A DNA stretch of 64,000 bases from Kosakonia pseudosacchari (GCF_900184035.1 NZ_FXWP01000009.1:682001-746000), one strand, 5' to 3'; numbered from the stretch's first letter, positions 1-7,153 are shown. The notes: generated by a model not told the origin, from the letters alone. Program-made: numbers and translations.

Positions 1-20
1 GACGTGCGGATATGTAGCCA

Positions 21-458
21 TCAGTCAAACTCATCAAATTCATTCCCTTCATCGTCCGGATCATTTTTACCGCTGGTCATTCTTATACGGCTGAGCGGGT
101 CTAACCCGAGCAGTGAACCCAGACGGGCGAGCTGCGAAACGGAGTCATTACGGACATTGACTGCAGGGTGTTTTTTCTCCCCCCCAATTTCACTTGATAC
201 TGTCAGACCGTCTTTCGCGATGACTTTTTCGGCCTCAACCATCAGGTGAAACGCATTGCAGTACGCCAGGAGTAACGGCGCGTCCTCCAGATCAAAGACG
301 CCACGTTCGATTAAAATTTTGCTCTGCGTTTTCCAGATGCGGATCGCTATATCGCTCATTAACTCATCCGGCGGCGCGATCCTGGTCAGTTTGCTCTTCT
401 GGTTCTGAGGCAAATTGCGCTTGCGGCCACCACCGGAAGATCGCACAGCAGTACCCAT
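21..458 (-). CDS. Phage terminase small subunit (P27-like)
   Basis: The 145-residue protein fits the P27 family small terminase, which recognises the packaging site and passes DNA to the large subunit. The N-terminus is Arg/Lys rich (RKRNLPQNQ), followed by a helical body (residues about 25-100) and a very acidic tail ending DEGNEFDEFD. The ATG at 458 is preceded by GGAGG at good spacing; the longer reading frame would need a TTG. The large terminase is expected just left of the window. An HNH gene lies upstream across a 150-base non-coding gap, the HK97-type arrangement. The family call rests on length, composition and context; I see no single diagnostic motif. Confidence 0.8.
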   Translation of the reverse strand: MGTAVRSSGGGRKRNLPQNQKSKLTRIAPPDELMSDIAIRIWKTQSKILIERGVFDLEDAPLLLAYCNAFHLMVEAEKVIAKDGLTVSSEIGGEKKHPAVNVRNDSVSQLARLGSLLGLDPLSRIRMTSGKNDPDDEGNEFDEFD

Positions 459-470
459 CAAAACCTCCAA

Positions 471-610
471 TTCAATAAGCAGAAGCTTCCGGAAAAAAGT
501 TTCTTATTTTGGGCGCGTAAAAATTTGACGAGGCGGGCAGTCCTGAAGGCAGGGGGTTGCAGAGATTTACCCTCCCCCTCCCTGTGGTGCTCACTTGATG
601 ATACAGGTTC
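471..610. other. Candidate cos region between HNH and small terminase
   Basis: This 140-base stretch carries no gene. It holds a G-run (about 550-555) and a C/T-rich tract (about 570-585). In HK97-like phages the cohesive-end site lies exactly here, between the HNH endonuclease gene and the small terminase gene. The cut site itself cannot be read from sequence alone. Confidence 0.35.
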
Positions 611-961
611 TCATTTGAGACGTTCACGCCCGGTCTTCGTGGCATGGCATGACCAGCACAATGCCTCAAGGTTGCTGTCCTCATCCGTGCCGCCGTTGGC
701 CTTCGCGATGATGTGGTCGACGCACGCCGCAGAAACAGCCTGGCCTTTGCGCAGATGTGCCTGGCACAAATGCTTATCACGCTTCAGGATCCGCGCGCGT
801 ATCACGTCCCACTTGCTGCCATAGCCACGCTGGTGGCGTGACTGTCCCGGCTTGTACTGTCGCCAGCCTTCGCCTTTGTGTTCTTCGCAGTAACCAGATG
901 GATCGGTTGTTGTGCAGCGGCAGCCACGCACACGGCAGGCTTTGGGTGTACGTGGAGGCAT
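611..961 (-). CDS. HNH endonuclease, packaging-associated
   Basis: This 116-residue HNH nuclease is of the HK97 gp74 type. An N-terminal Cys cluster (CRVRGCRCTT, then YCEEH) precedes the HNH core: ILKRDKHLCQAH, VDHIIAKANGG and NLEALCWSCHATK. The core provides the DH of the first strand, the Asn and the last His, plus a CxxC zinc pair. Such HNH proteins next to terminase are known to be needed for terminase cutting at cos in HK97-like phages. The gene sits downstream of the moron terminators, so it needs antiterminated late transcription or its own promoter. Its ribosome site is weak. Confidence 0.9.
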   Translation of the reverse strand: MPPRTPKACRVRGCRCTTTDPSGYCEEHKGEGWRQYKPGQSRHQRGYGSKWDVIRARILKRDKHLCQAHLRKGQAVSAACVDHIIAKANGGTDEDSNLEALCWSCHATKTGRERLK

Positions 962-1004
962 GGAAAATTTCTCGATTGTTTAGCGCATGCGAGGCGCAAT
1001 AAAA

Positions 1005-1030
1005 AAGCCACCGGCGGATGCCAGTGGCTT
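1005..1030 (-). terminator. Rho-independent terminator 1 of the moron unit
   Basis: On the minus strand a hairpin with arms AAGCCAC and GTGGCTT, extended inward by GGC/GCC, is followed by TTTTTTATT. It is the second and stronger of two tandem terminators after the 134-residue gene. The tail TTTTTTATTGCG is nearly the same in both terminators, which suggests they arose by duplication. Confidence 0.8.
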
Positions 1031-1045
1031 GTTACACGCAATAAA

Positions 1046-1067
1046 AAAGCCGCCAATAGGCAGCTTT
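1046..1067 (-). terminator. Rho-independent terminator 2 of the moron unit
   Basis: On the minus strand a 9-bp stem (AAAGCTGCC with GGCGGCTTT, one T-G pair) with loop TATT is followed by TTTTTTATT. It begins 12 bases past the stop codon of the 134-residue gene and should end that transcript. Confidence 0.8.
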
Positions 1068-1078
1068 AAAATTATTAA

Positions 1079-1483
1079 TTACCCAGCTTTATCAAGATAT
1101 TGAGGTCTCGGTAAGTAGAATCTACCATCCTGTGTGTAGTGATAACACATATCAACAATATGGATATGCTTTTCACCCTGCACCCACTGAAAATGTAAGA
1201 CCCAGTCTGAAGTACAATACTTGGGATGTCGTTGAATGTACTCAGGCAGACCGATATGGTAATGCCAAAGTGAATGAGACATCGCATAAGTGAAATTTTC
1301 ATCCCCCTCATCAACATTAGACCATGAAGGAGAAATTTTTCCTTTAAACTGAGAGAAATCACTTAGCCCACACCGCTCAAATTGCTCAGTAAAATCAAGG
1401 ACCGCGTCCTGATCTTTTTCACTGAAATTTGCAAATTCCTTGGCAAAAAGCTTACCGAATGAAACGGTGTATTGTTGAGTCAT
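1079..1483 (-). CDS. Uncharacterised moron protein, possibly a YafO/RelE-like toxin fold
   Basis: I do not recognise this 134-residue protein with certainty. The N-terminal half is helical and charged (AKEFANFSEKDQDAVLDF). The C-terminal half is rich in Trp, His and Tyr with alternating strands (SLWHYHIGLPEYIQ, SDWVLHFQW, HIHIVDMCYHY). That pattern recalls RelE/ParE-superfamily toxins of the YafO kind, but I see no decisive catalytic residues. It is the second gene of a two-gene unit, 18 bases after the secreted-protein gene and just before two terminators. The upstream partner carries a signal peptide, so it is not an obvious antitoxin. The gene looks more A/T rich than the phage genes around it, as expected for an acquired moron. 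Confidence 0.7.
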   Translation of the reverse strand: MTQQYTVSFGKLFAKEFANFSEKDQDAVLDFTEQFERCGLSDFSQFKGKISPSWSNVDEGDENFTYAMSHSLWHYHIGLPEYIQRHPKYCTSDWVLHFQWVQGEKHIHIVDMCYHYTQDGRFYLPRPQYLDKAG

Positions 1484-1501
1484 CCAACAGCGGCCTTAAG
1501 A

Positions 1502-2116
1502 TTAAGATGCGTGGGAAAGAATGAACCGACGTTTTTCTTCGCGGGACATTCCAGGAGTCATCTCAATCTTATCAGATGCCAGCGCCAGAGACATACGATT
1601 CTTATCAAAAGCAATGACTGCTTTCTCTCTTTCTGCTGTCTGCTTAGCAAGTTCTGGTATCTTTTTCATGGTTTCTATTGTAGCGAATAAACCAGTTAAG
1701 GTTTCAGCTTTAAGTGCTTCAAGGGCAGTCCTGCAAGCAACCCTGTCAGCTGACAGGATTCTTGAAAAGGAATCTTCGGTGATTTCAACTGCAGCCTCTC
1801 CAGTGGAGATCCCTGCGATTGCTGCACTAACTAATGCTTGCGTCAAATGCACAGGTTCACCGTTGTCGAATGCAATCTGAAGTTTGGCAATCCCTTTTTC
1901 AAGCTTGTCTCTGATGACAAAAAGCTGTTTAAGATGTCCAGAAACATCACCTTTTAAACGAAGCACTGCATCAGGGGTCATCCCCCGACTACGGAACGAG
2001 GGATTATAGGTGATGTTTTGTACGCTCGTTATAGAAACGGCAACATTTGTCGCCTGCGCCTGTGTAGTAAGCAGCAAGGGCGCAAGGCTCATTCCTAATG
2101 TGGCGAAAATGTTCAT
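1502..2116 (-). CDS. Secreted or periplasmic helical protein of unknown function (moron)
   Basis: The 204-residue product begins with a signal peptide: a short N-region, a hydrophobic stretch (GMSLAPLLL), and a likely cut after QAQA at about residue 22. The mature part is mostly helical (roughly residues 55-190, with IRDKLEKGIAKLQIAF and ELAKQTAEREKAVIAF) and may form a coiled coil. It has a single Cys and no lipobox. GGAGA lies upstream of the ATG at good spacing. The gene is first in a two-gene unit with its own promoter (2181-2209), placed after Rz/Rz1 where lambda carries bor. By position, export and transcription it is a lysogenic-conversion candidate. I recognise no family. Confidence 0.8.
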   Translation of the reverse strand: MNIFATLGMSLAPLLLTTQAQATNVAVSITSVQNITYNPSFRSRGMTPDAVLRLKGDVSGHLKQLFVIRDKLEKGIAKLQIAFDNGEPVHLTQALVSAAIAGISTGEAAVEITEDSFSRILSADRVACRTALEALKAETLTGLFATIETMKKIPELAKQTAEREKAVIAFDKNRMSLALASDKIEMTPGMSREEKRRFILSHAS

Positions 2117-2451
2117 ACGTGTCTCCGCGATATACGCAAAGCAACTCTAATCGGTGTTACGGCGTCCCTTTCAACAATAGTTATAACCGTATTTCAATTT
2201 TTTGTGCAACAGAGTTGTATCAAATTCAGAAATGGGAGGTTACCAGAGCACATTATGCCCATGCCTCTCCAAGAGGGCGCGGCATTATAAACACGTTTTA
2301 ACGGTTCGTCAAAACTGTTTAAACCTATCATGCTTCGAAGAACAACAGCAATAGGGATGAGCTCATAGATATCATCGGCAGCAAACAATCAGAACTTTAA
2401 TAATCTTGCACCTTGATGTTCATGATAGCGAGCTAGGTGTATCGTTCTATC
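2117..2451. other. Gene-free stretch between moron and Rz
   Basis: Apart from the moron promoter at 2181-2209, nothing certain is visible in these 335 bases. A short minus-strand reading frame at 2194-2388 has no good ribosome site and no recognisable product. Confidence 0.6.
2181..2209 (-). promoter_or_regulatory. Sigma70 promoter for the moron
   Basis: On the minus strand -35 TTGCAC (2204-2209) and -10 TTATAA (2181-2186) are separated by 17 bases. Transcription should start near 2174, about 60 bases before the secreted-protein gene. An independent promoter inside the late region is a hallmark of morons expressed in the lysogen. Confidence 0.65.
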
Positions 2452-2997
2452 CTAATGTGTTGTGCCACCTTGCTTTAAGCGGGAAACTTCGATACTTCTA
2501 ATAGCTGAAAGCTGGTTATTTATTGTCTCGATAGTTGCCAGTAACGGACGAATCCACAACACCGCCTGACAATATGTCAGCCCGCTGGTGGCAGCGGCAC
2601 TACCATTGGTTGTGTCAGGCTGGCCGGAATCGGCGTGCATTGCGCTGGCACGTAAACGGTACGTGTATTCGAGCAACCCGCGAGCAATGTCAGCAGGAAC
2701 AGGCAGATCACAGGTTTTCTCACGGCGAAGAATCTCCCGGTATTCAATAACGGTTTTTTCGGCATCACCGGCTACCACGGCGTTTGCACTGGCAGCAAGT
2801 TGCGCCACCTGGTTAAACCGGTTCACGTTGAATGCCTGCGTGGCAATCACCTGCCCCTGCAGCGCGTTGTCACTCTTCAGGACGCGGTTATCGCTTTCGG
2901 CTGTAGAAAGGTCAGCTTTTGCAAACGCCAGCAGCGCAGCCAAAACGGCAATAACAACCACTGCCGCAATTGATGCAATAGCAGTTATGCGGTTCAT
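2452..2997 (-). CDS. Rz-like inner-membrane spanin
   Basis: This 181-residue i-spanin has an N-terminal membrane anchor (ITAIASIAAVVVIAVLAALL, residues about 4-25), then a long periplasmic helix with coiled-coil character (residues about 28-95). It acts with Rz1 to fuse inner and outer membranes in the last step of lysis. ATG at 2997 overlaps the endolysin stop (TGATG), so translation is coupled; a GTG one codon earlier is also possible. The C-terminal third (about 130-181) extends beyond the Rz1 gene nested inside. The call rests on topology, position and the embedded Rz1; sequence identity to lambda Rz is not evident. Confidence 0.85.
   Translation of the reverse strand: MNRITAIASIAAVVVIAVLAALLAFAKADLSTAESDNRVLKSDNALQGQVIATQAFNVNRFNQVAQLAASANAVVAGDAEKTVIEYREILRREKTCDLPVPADIARGLLEYTYRLRASAMHADSGQPDTTNGSAAATSGLTYCQAVLWIRPLLATIETINNQLSAIRSIEVSRLKQGGTTH
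2577..2723 (-). CDS. Rz1-like outer-membrane spanin lipoprotein, nested in Rz
   Basis: A 48-residue lipoprotein is read in another frame wholly inside the Rz gene. It has a signal sequence with lipobox LTLLAGC, which places the lipidated Cys at residue 17, and a short Pro-rich mature part (PAQCTPIPASLTQP, ending PLPPAG). I chose the GTG at 2723 because GGGAGA lies upstream and the product then starts with the basic N-region RKP. The longer frame from 2768 would put 15 extra residues ahead of it. Rz1 pairs with Rz across the periplasm. The fully embedded layout matches lambda and P2-type spanins. Confidence 0.85.
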   Translation of the reverse strand: MRKPVICLFLLTLLAGCSNTRTVYVPAQCTPIPASLTQPMVVPLPPAG

Positions 2998-3443
2998 CAC
3001 GCACCATCCAGGAATAACGCACGCTCTGCCTCACGGCGACGGGTTAGACCAGTCAGCACCTGCCCGCCAGCTTTGTTCCAGCGCAGGAACTCATCGGCAG
3101 CGCCACGGTAATCGCCTGCATTTAGCTTTTTCAGAAGCGTAGAGGTTGATAGAGGAAGCGGGCCGAGATTGTAGGCAAAAGACACCAGCGCATCGAACTG
3201 GCCCTGCGTCAGTTTAACTTTTACCAGTTTCGACACGTCGCTTTCATAGCCAACAAGACCGGTTCGCAACAGGCGCTCTGCCGTGTCCTCTTTAATTGTC
3301 ATCCCTGCGCGGATCGGCTTTCCATCGACAGGCCGTGTCCAGCCATAGCCGATCGTCCATTTTCCGATACTGTCCTGATACGCCGTCAGCCGCAGACCTT
3401 CAAACTGTTTGATGAGCGCAATGCCCTTATCGCTGATCTGCAT
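2997..3443 (-). CDS. Endolysin, GH24 lysozyme (phage-type muramidase)
   Basis: The 148-residue GH24 enzyme cleaves the MurNAc-GlcNAc bond of peptidoglycan. The catalytic triad is visible near the N-terminus: Glu in FEGLRL, Asp in YQDSIGK and Thr in WTIGYG, with the usual E-8-D-5-T spacing. Downstream are ALVSFAYNLG and GLTRRREAERALF, typical of the family. No signal sequence or SAR segment is visible, so export should depend on a holin. The gene overlaps the holin gene upstream (TAATG) and the Rz gene downstream. Confidence 0.95.
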   Translation of the reverse strand: MQISDKGIALIKQFEGLRLTAYQDSIGKWTIGYGWTRPVDGKPIRAGMTIKEDTAERLLRTGLVGYESDVSKLVKVKLTQGQFDALVSFAYNLGPLPLSTSTLLKKLNAGDYRGAADEFLRWNKAGGQVLTGLTRRREAERALFLDGA

Positions 3444-3727
3444 TATTCTGGCCTCAGTACGTGAAAAATCCGGGCTACGTTACCGCGCGCAGCGAATACA
3501 GCAGCGCAGATGATGAGATTCATCAGCACGGTCGCCCAGTGGGCATGGAAATAGAAGTTGAACATGAAACGGAATGGCACCGTGGCATAAGCCAGGATGA
3601 TCAGATAAGCCAGCCATGACGCCCACCAGCTGTGTCGCCCGCCAGGCTTACGAAACATCATCAGCCGCAGAACGATAGCGGTACTGGTCACCACGTTGGT
3701 CAGTACCAGCGGATCACTTGTTACCAT
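3443..3727 (-). CDS. Phage holin, 3-TM type (Phage_holin_3-like)
   Basis: This 94-residue hydrophobic protein has about three membrane segments (VLTNVVTSTAIVLRLMMF, WWASWLAYLIILAYATVPF, WATVLMNLIICAAVFAA) and a basic C-terminus. It fits small 3-TM phage holins that open the membrane for the endolysin. The reading frame is open further upstream, but ATG at 3727 follows GGAGGGACAA and overlaps the end of the preceding membrane-protein gene, so I take it as the start. It is followed directly by the endolysin. Confidence 0.8.
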   Translation of the reverse strand: MVTSDPLVLTNVVTSTAIVLRLMMFRKPGGRHSWWASWLAYLIILAYATVPFRFMFNFYFHAHWATVLMNLIICAAVFAARGNVARIFHVLRPE

Positions 3728-4094
3728 TTGTCCCTCCCCGCCACCTTTGCAGCAGCGACAGGGGATCCTGCTCGCTGAAGAAGGTGAGCGTCTTAATCGC
3801 CACCGCGGAAAGCAAAACCGCGCCGAGCGCATCAAGCGGTTTGTCACTGTAATGGGTGATGCTCGCCAGCATTGAACCCACCAGCCCGGAGCCGTACACG
3901 CCAGCGAAGTAAGAAACGATGAAGTAGGCAGAACGGCGGAGAATCGTCAGATCGGCAGCCGTGGCGACATAGAACACGGCACCAGCGAACGCACCGAACA
4001 CGACGCCGTAATCGGTGCCGGTTAACAAGCCATACAAACTGGCACCGGTTAAAGCGCTTGCCGCCGCGGCGGAACCGGAAACAGGTTCGGACAT
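3714..4094 (-). CDS. Second holin-like membrane protein (Phage_holin_8-like)
   Basis: The 126-residue protein opens with a Ser/Ala-rich segment (SEPVSGSAAAASALTGASL). It then has two or three membrane segments (residues about 28-50, 54-78 and 88-104) and a charged tail ending RWRGGTNGNK. It heads the lysis cassette behind GAGGGGGC and overlaps the 3-TM holin gene by 14 bases. Two adjacent holin-like genes may be a holin and antiholin or pinholin pair; which plays which role cannot be told. Confidence 0.75.
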   Translation of the reverse strand: MSEPVSGSAAAASALTGASLYGLLTGTDYGVVFGAFAGAVFYVATAADLTILRRSAYFIVSYFAGVYGSGLVGSMLASITHYSDKPLDALGAVLLSAVAIKTLTFFSEQDPLSLLQRWRGGTNGNK

Positions 4095-4147
4095 TTAGCC
4101 CCCTCGTATTTGCTGTGAGTCCTCTCAGATTTGAGGGGAAATGAAAA

Positions 4148-4165
4148 GGCCGCCAGATGGCAGCC
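4148..4165 (-). terminator. Hairpin terminator upstream of the lysis genes
   Basis: On the minus strand GGCTGCC and GGCGGCC form a 7-bp stem with loop ATCT, followed by TTTT. It lies after tR' and before the first lysis gene, so late transcription must read through both. Confidence 0.55.
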
Positions 4166-4263
4166 TCAAAAGATTCTTGGAATGAAGGTTTGATAGTTGA
4201 GATCGGCGATATGACAGGGGTACTGGTGCAAAGCACCCCGCGAATACCCCTGTCGTATCGCCG

Positions 4264-4292
4264 GAAAGAAAAAGCCCCGAATGACGGGGCTT
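4264..4292 (-). terminator. tR'-like terminator downstream of the late promoter
   Basis: On the minus strand AAGCCCCG and CGGGGCTT form an 8-bp stem with loop TCATT, followed by TTTCTTT. It lies about 60 bases after the predicted late start site, the lambda pR'-tR' arrangement in which the antiterminator decides whether lysis and structural genes are expressed. Confidence 0.85.
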
Positions 4293-4358
4293 AAATCTTG
4301 TTCAAATTGTTGCTTCTCATCGCTGCCATCGTGGCGCAGCTCTGCCAAGCATGAACGG

Positions 4359-4386
4359 ATTATCTGATTTTTTGGCTAATTTTCAA
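4359..4386 (-). promoter_or_regulatory. Candidate late promoter pR'
   Basis: On the minus strand -35 TTGAAA (4381-4386) and -10 GATAAT (4359-4364) are 16 bases apart. The start would be near 4352. The promoter sits just downstream of the DUF1133-like gene and upstream of tR' and the lysis cassette. Confidence 0.6.
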
Positions 4387-4426
4387 CTTAAAAACAATAA
4401 TGCAGCACTAAAAGCTAAAAAATGAT

Positions 4427-5026
4427 TCAAGAGGACAGCAGTTTTCTAGAAGACAGAAAGACCTTTGCTCTGAAAATTTCCAGGCACCAGCGCACACGCT
4501 TTCTGGCCTCACAGTCAGTTAACCATGGTGCCAGCGCCTGCAGATCTCTTGTGATATCCGAAATCTTTTTGCGTGTGGTGTAGTACTGAAGCCCGACGAT
4601 ATAAACCGGATCATTCAAATCAAGCGCCTGCAGTACTGATTGCTCGACAAAATCAACATCGTCATTGTGTAGAGCGTTATCGATGACGCTGCTTGTCTGC
4701 TGAGGCCATAGTATTGCCTGAGCGCGATTCATCGCCTGCTGCCCTTTAAATCCTTCTTTTCTGGCCTGTTCAAGTGCGCAGGTAAAACGCTCAAGCGCCT
4801 TATCAGACCAGTTACCGCCCTTAATTGCATTCCAGCATCCGTGACCTCTTGGCATACGAGGACCAATGTTCCCTCTTACTCCTTCCCCCCATGTGCTAAG
4901 CAATGACTTAATCCACGCCGACTGAACGCCTGTAAGGAGAATACTTTTCCCAAGCCAACTTTTTCGTGGTGCCGCGGCTGCCTTTTCCAGAGCTGAACGA
5001 TGTGCACGCTTTTGACGAGGTGTCAT
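4427..5026 (-). CDS. DUF1133-like phage protein in the Q antiterminator position
   Basis: The 199-residue protein has a basic N-terminus (TPRQKRAHRSALEKAAAAPRK), a Trp-rich middle (SAWIKSLLSTWGE, CWNAIKGGNWSDKALERF) and a conserved-looking KEGFKGQQAMNRA segment. These features match phage DUF1133 proteins as I know them. I chose ATG 5026 because GGAGATA precedes it; a GTG at 5041 is the longer option. The gene is last before the late promoter and tR'-like terminator, where lambda carries Q. The antiterminator role is inferred from position. A helical, Cys-containing C-terminal part (TDCEARKRVRWCLEI) could bind RNA or polymerase, but nothing proves this. Confidence 0.65.
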   Translation of the reverse strand: MTPRQKRAHRSALEKAAAAPRKSWLGKSILLTGVQSAWIKSLLSTWGEGVRGNIGPRMPRGHGCWNAIKGGNWSDKALERFTCALEQARKEGFKGQQAMNRAQAILWPQQTSSVIDNALHNDDVDFVEQSVLQALDLNDPVYIVGLQYYTTRKKISDITRDLQALAPWLTDCEARKRVRWCLEIFRAKVFLSSRKLLSS

Positions 5027-5043
5027 TATTTTTATCTCCACAA

Positions 5044-6036
5044 TTACGCCAGCACGCCGATAGACAGCGCGCGATCTAAAAAACGAAACAGCAGCACAAG
5101 CTGGCTGCCATATTTTTCTTCAAATGCCACGGTGTCAGCGTGCAACGCGTCGTGATGCGCTCTGCAAAGCGGGATCACAAACAGGTCGTGCGCCTTGGTA
5201 CCCATTCCACCGTTACCGTGGCCGATCAAGTGGTGGGGATCGTCTGCGGGGTTGTTACAGCACATGCATTGCTGCGCTTTAACCCAGCGGGTGTACTTCT
5301 CGTTTTCCCAGCGACGGCGCTTAGGGCGCAGCATGAAGGATTCCGGCGTCTCCGTATCGATGCGCAGCGCCAGCACCTGCTTTGCCACTTCCTCAACAAT
5401 TTCCCGTGCCTGCGGCATGCCGGGTATCAGGTCAAGTTCACGCGTTACCGACTTAATGACCGGCTTAGGCATAAGAAGAACCTGCCTGGCGGCTTCCTCC
5501 GGCAGCACGTCGGCAAGCCCGTTACGCGCCAGCCACCAGCAGAACTCCGGCAGCGTCAGCGAATGGGAGTCGTCGAAGCCAAGCTCGCGGCGTGCGGTAG
5601 TGAGGATGTATGCAGCGCAATTTGCGCGGGCAATACCCGCCAGTTGCTCGGTGCTGTGCTCGCGAAGGATGTTGTCGCAATGCCAGCACAGCCGGATCGC
5701 GCCCGGCGCGTGACGCATGGTTGTCATGTTCTCATCGTGCCAGCTTTCGTGTGGCCACTGGCAACCGGTACCGGATTCAAGCCAGCTTTCCAGACCGTTA
5801 ATGCCGCCAGCGCGGCGCAACACTGCTTCATTTTCGAAGACACCCACCAGAGCCGGATCTTCCGCCAGCGGCTGCTCTGCTGGTGGCAGTTCACCGTTCG
5901 GCATGCCCGCCAGGCGCTCGGGTTCGTTCTCAAGCAGCATGCGCCCGCGGCGAAAGTGCGGCAGCAGGGAAGCACCTGGACGGAACATGACTAGGCCAAG
6001 CTCGGTAACAACCACGGGATTTAACAGTACCCTCAC
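5044..6036 (-). CDS. DUF968 phage protein with C-terminal HNH-like zinc domain
   Basis: The 330-residue protein matches the DUF968 family of lambdoid phages. The N-terminal two thirds are helical, with a CWHCDNILREHS segment near residue 116. The C-terminal domain reads CMCCNNPADDPHHLIGHG and then DLFVIPLCRAHHDALH, giving a CxxC pair, an HH and a second Cys-His set as in HNH nucleases. It may be a structure- or DNA-specific nuclease of the recombination region; the activity is not established. The GTG start overlaps the antirepressor stop by four bases (GTGA), with GGGGGA upstream. Confidence 0.85.
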   Translation of the reverse strand: MRVLLNPVVVTELGLVMFRPGASLLPHFRRGRMLLENEPERLAGMPNGELPPAEQPLAEDPALVGVFENEAVLRRAGGINGLESWLESGTGCQWPHESWHDENMTTMRHAPGAIRLCWHCDNILREHSTEQLAGIARANCAAYILTTARRELGFDDSHSLTLPEFCWWLARNGLADVLPEEAARQVLLMPKPVIKSVTRELDLIPGMPQAREIVEEVAKQVLALRIDTETPESFMLRPKRRRWENEKYTRWVKAQQCMCCNNPADDPHHLIGHGNGGMGTKAHDLFVIPLCRAHHDALHADTVAFEEKYGSQLVLLFRFLDRALSIGVLA

Positions 6037-6752
6037 TGCGCATCCCCCTGCGCTTTATACGCTGTCCACAGACCGCCAATCCATTGCACGCCCTTAGCGG
6101 TAAAGCGAGCCTGGCTGAAAGCGTAATTTGAGGTATTTGTGGTCCCGGTTTTCACTTCAAAGCGTTTTGCTTCGATGTGCTGGTGATGCGGTGTCAGCAC
6201 GCCGCCAAGGCGATACATGATCCCCTTTTCAATGAGGAACAGGCGAAAATCCGGCTCTTTGGCGTTTAGCAGCTTTGCCACCTGCCTGAATGACATTGAG
6301 CCATTCGCGGTGCAGTAACGGTCGACAAATTCCACTTTCGGCGCGGCGGCGGCCAGTTCCTGTTTTAGGTGTTGCTGCTGTTCAGCAAGATCAGCGGCGA
6401 GGCGCAGCGCTTCAGGCAGTGACTTCGGCACCTGCATTGCCTGCTGGCTTTCCAGTTCCTGCCAGCGATCCACCAGGCGGGCGGTAAACTCTGGCGACAA
6501 CTGAGCCACCACCACATAGCTATCGCGCTTACCTACCAGATAAACCGATGCTGATTGCCCGAGGTGATTTTTAACTTCCTCCATTGGAGGAAGTTGAATA
6601 ACGCCGCGCTCTGCCAGTCGCTCAATGGTGCGCTTAACATTGTCGTGGCGAGACTCAACCAGTTCAGAAATGTCATAGCTGCTCATAGTCAGTTCCTGCC
6701 CCTGCATAAATGGCGCAGGGGTAAAAGCTGGTGTTGCGTTCATCTGTTGCAT
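6033..6752 (-). CDS. Rha / KilA-C phage antirepressor
   Basis: The 239-residue protein has two parts. Residues about 23-100 (SSYDISELVESRHDNVKRTI to SPEFTARLVDRWQELE) are a Rha-type DNA-binding domain. Residues about 135-235 (YCTANGSMSFRQVAKLLN to RFTAKGVQWIGGLW) are a KilA-C/ANT domain, with a coiled linker (AADLAEQQQHLKQELAAA). Such proteins counteract the repressor or control lysogeny, and some Rha proteins interfere with growth in hosts lacking IHF. ATG 6752 follows GGAGATACGC. It is cotranscribed with RusA upstream and DUF968 downstream. Confidence 0.9.
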   Translation of the reverse strand: MQQMNATPAFTPAPFMQGQELTMSSYDISELVESRHDNVKRTIERLAERGVIQLPPMEEVKNHLGQSASVYLVGKRDSYVVVAQLSPEFTARLVDRWQELESQQAMQVPKSLPEALRLAADLAEQQQHLKQELAAAAPKVEFVDRYCTANGSMSFRQVAKLLNAKEPDFRLFLIEKGIMYRLGGVLTPHHQHIEAKRFEVKTGTTNTSNYAFSQARFTAKGVQWIGGLWTAYKAQGDAQ

Positions 6753-6763
6753 GCGTATCTCCG

Positions 6764-7153
6764 TTAAGCGGCTGCAACCGCTGTTGGTACATATTTAGTT
6801 ATCGAAATTTCAACCTTACCGCCCTTCACTACTGGCCCCCATTCCACCAGCATGCGCTTAACCTGCCTGTCGTCCTCCCACACTCCGGCATGCGTCAGCG
6901 AGTCCAGCAGCGCTTTGTTGTAGTTGTCGATGTCCCGGCGGCGGTTGTCCGGCGGGTAAAGGGTGATTTCCACTGCTGCCAGTTCAGTTGACGGTTTTGG
7001 CAGACGGCGTAACTGCTCGATGATTGCCGCGCAGGCGTCGCTTTGGTACTTGCGCCCGGCGGCGCTGATGAGGTGGCGGCCTTTCAGCGGCCCCTTATTC
7101 GGGGCGCGCCAGTAGGTGTTCACGCTGGGCGGGAAAGGTAAAATTAGCTTCAT
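6764..7153 (-). CDS. rusA: RusA-family Holliday junction resolvase
   Basis: The 129-residue protein matches RusA, which cuts Holliday junctions made during phage recombination and replication. It shows the family opening (LPFPPSVNTYWR), the acidic cluster DNRRRDIDNYNKALLDSL with the catalytic aspartates, and WEDDRQVKRMLVEWGP. ATG 7153 overlaps the stop of the LexA-like gene by four bases and has GAGGG upstream, so it is preferred over the codon nine residues earlier. No other recombination enzyme is visible in this operon. Confidence 0.95.
   Translation of the reverse strand: MKLILPFPPSVNTYWRAPNKGPLKGRHLISAAGRKYQSDACAAIIEQLRRLPKPSTELAAVEITLYPPDNRRRDIDNYNKALLDSLTHAGVWEDDRQVKRMLVEWGPVVKGGKVEISITKYVPTAVAAA

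Larger units (their letters stand above)
4095..4426. other. Gene-free late control region
   Basis: These 332 bases contain the candidate late promoter (4359-4386), the tR'-like terminator (4264-4292) and a second hairpin (4148-4165). A minus-strand frame at 4166-4348 overlaps all of these signals, has no ribosome site, and is not taken as a gene. Confidence 0.7.

Noticed and set aside
1079-2116. Classical toxin-antitoxin pair
   Set aside because: The upstream product has a signal peptide and is larger than the proposed toxin, so it does not look like an antitoxin. Only a possible toxin-like fold is retained.
4166-4348. 60-codon minus-strand frame after the DUF1133-like gene
   Set aside because: It overlaps the tR'-like terminator and lies just after the late promoter, without a ribosome site.
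5140-5994. 284-codon open frame on the plus strand opposite the DUF968 gene
   Set aside because: It mirrors the codons of the well-supported DUF968 gene, has no ribosome site and no recognisable domain.
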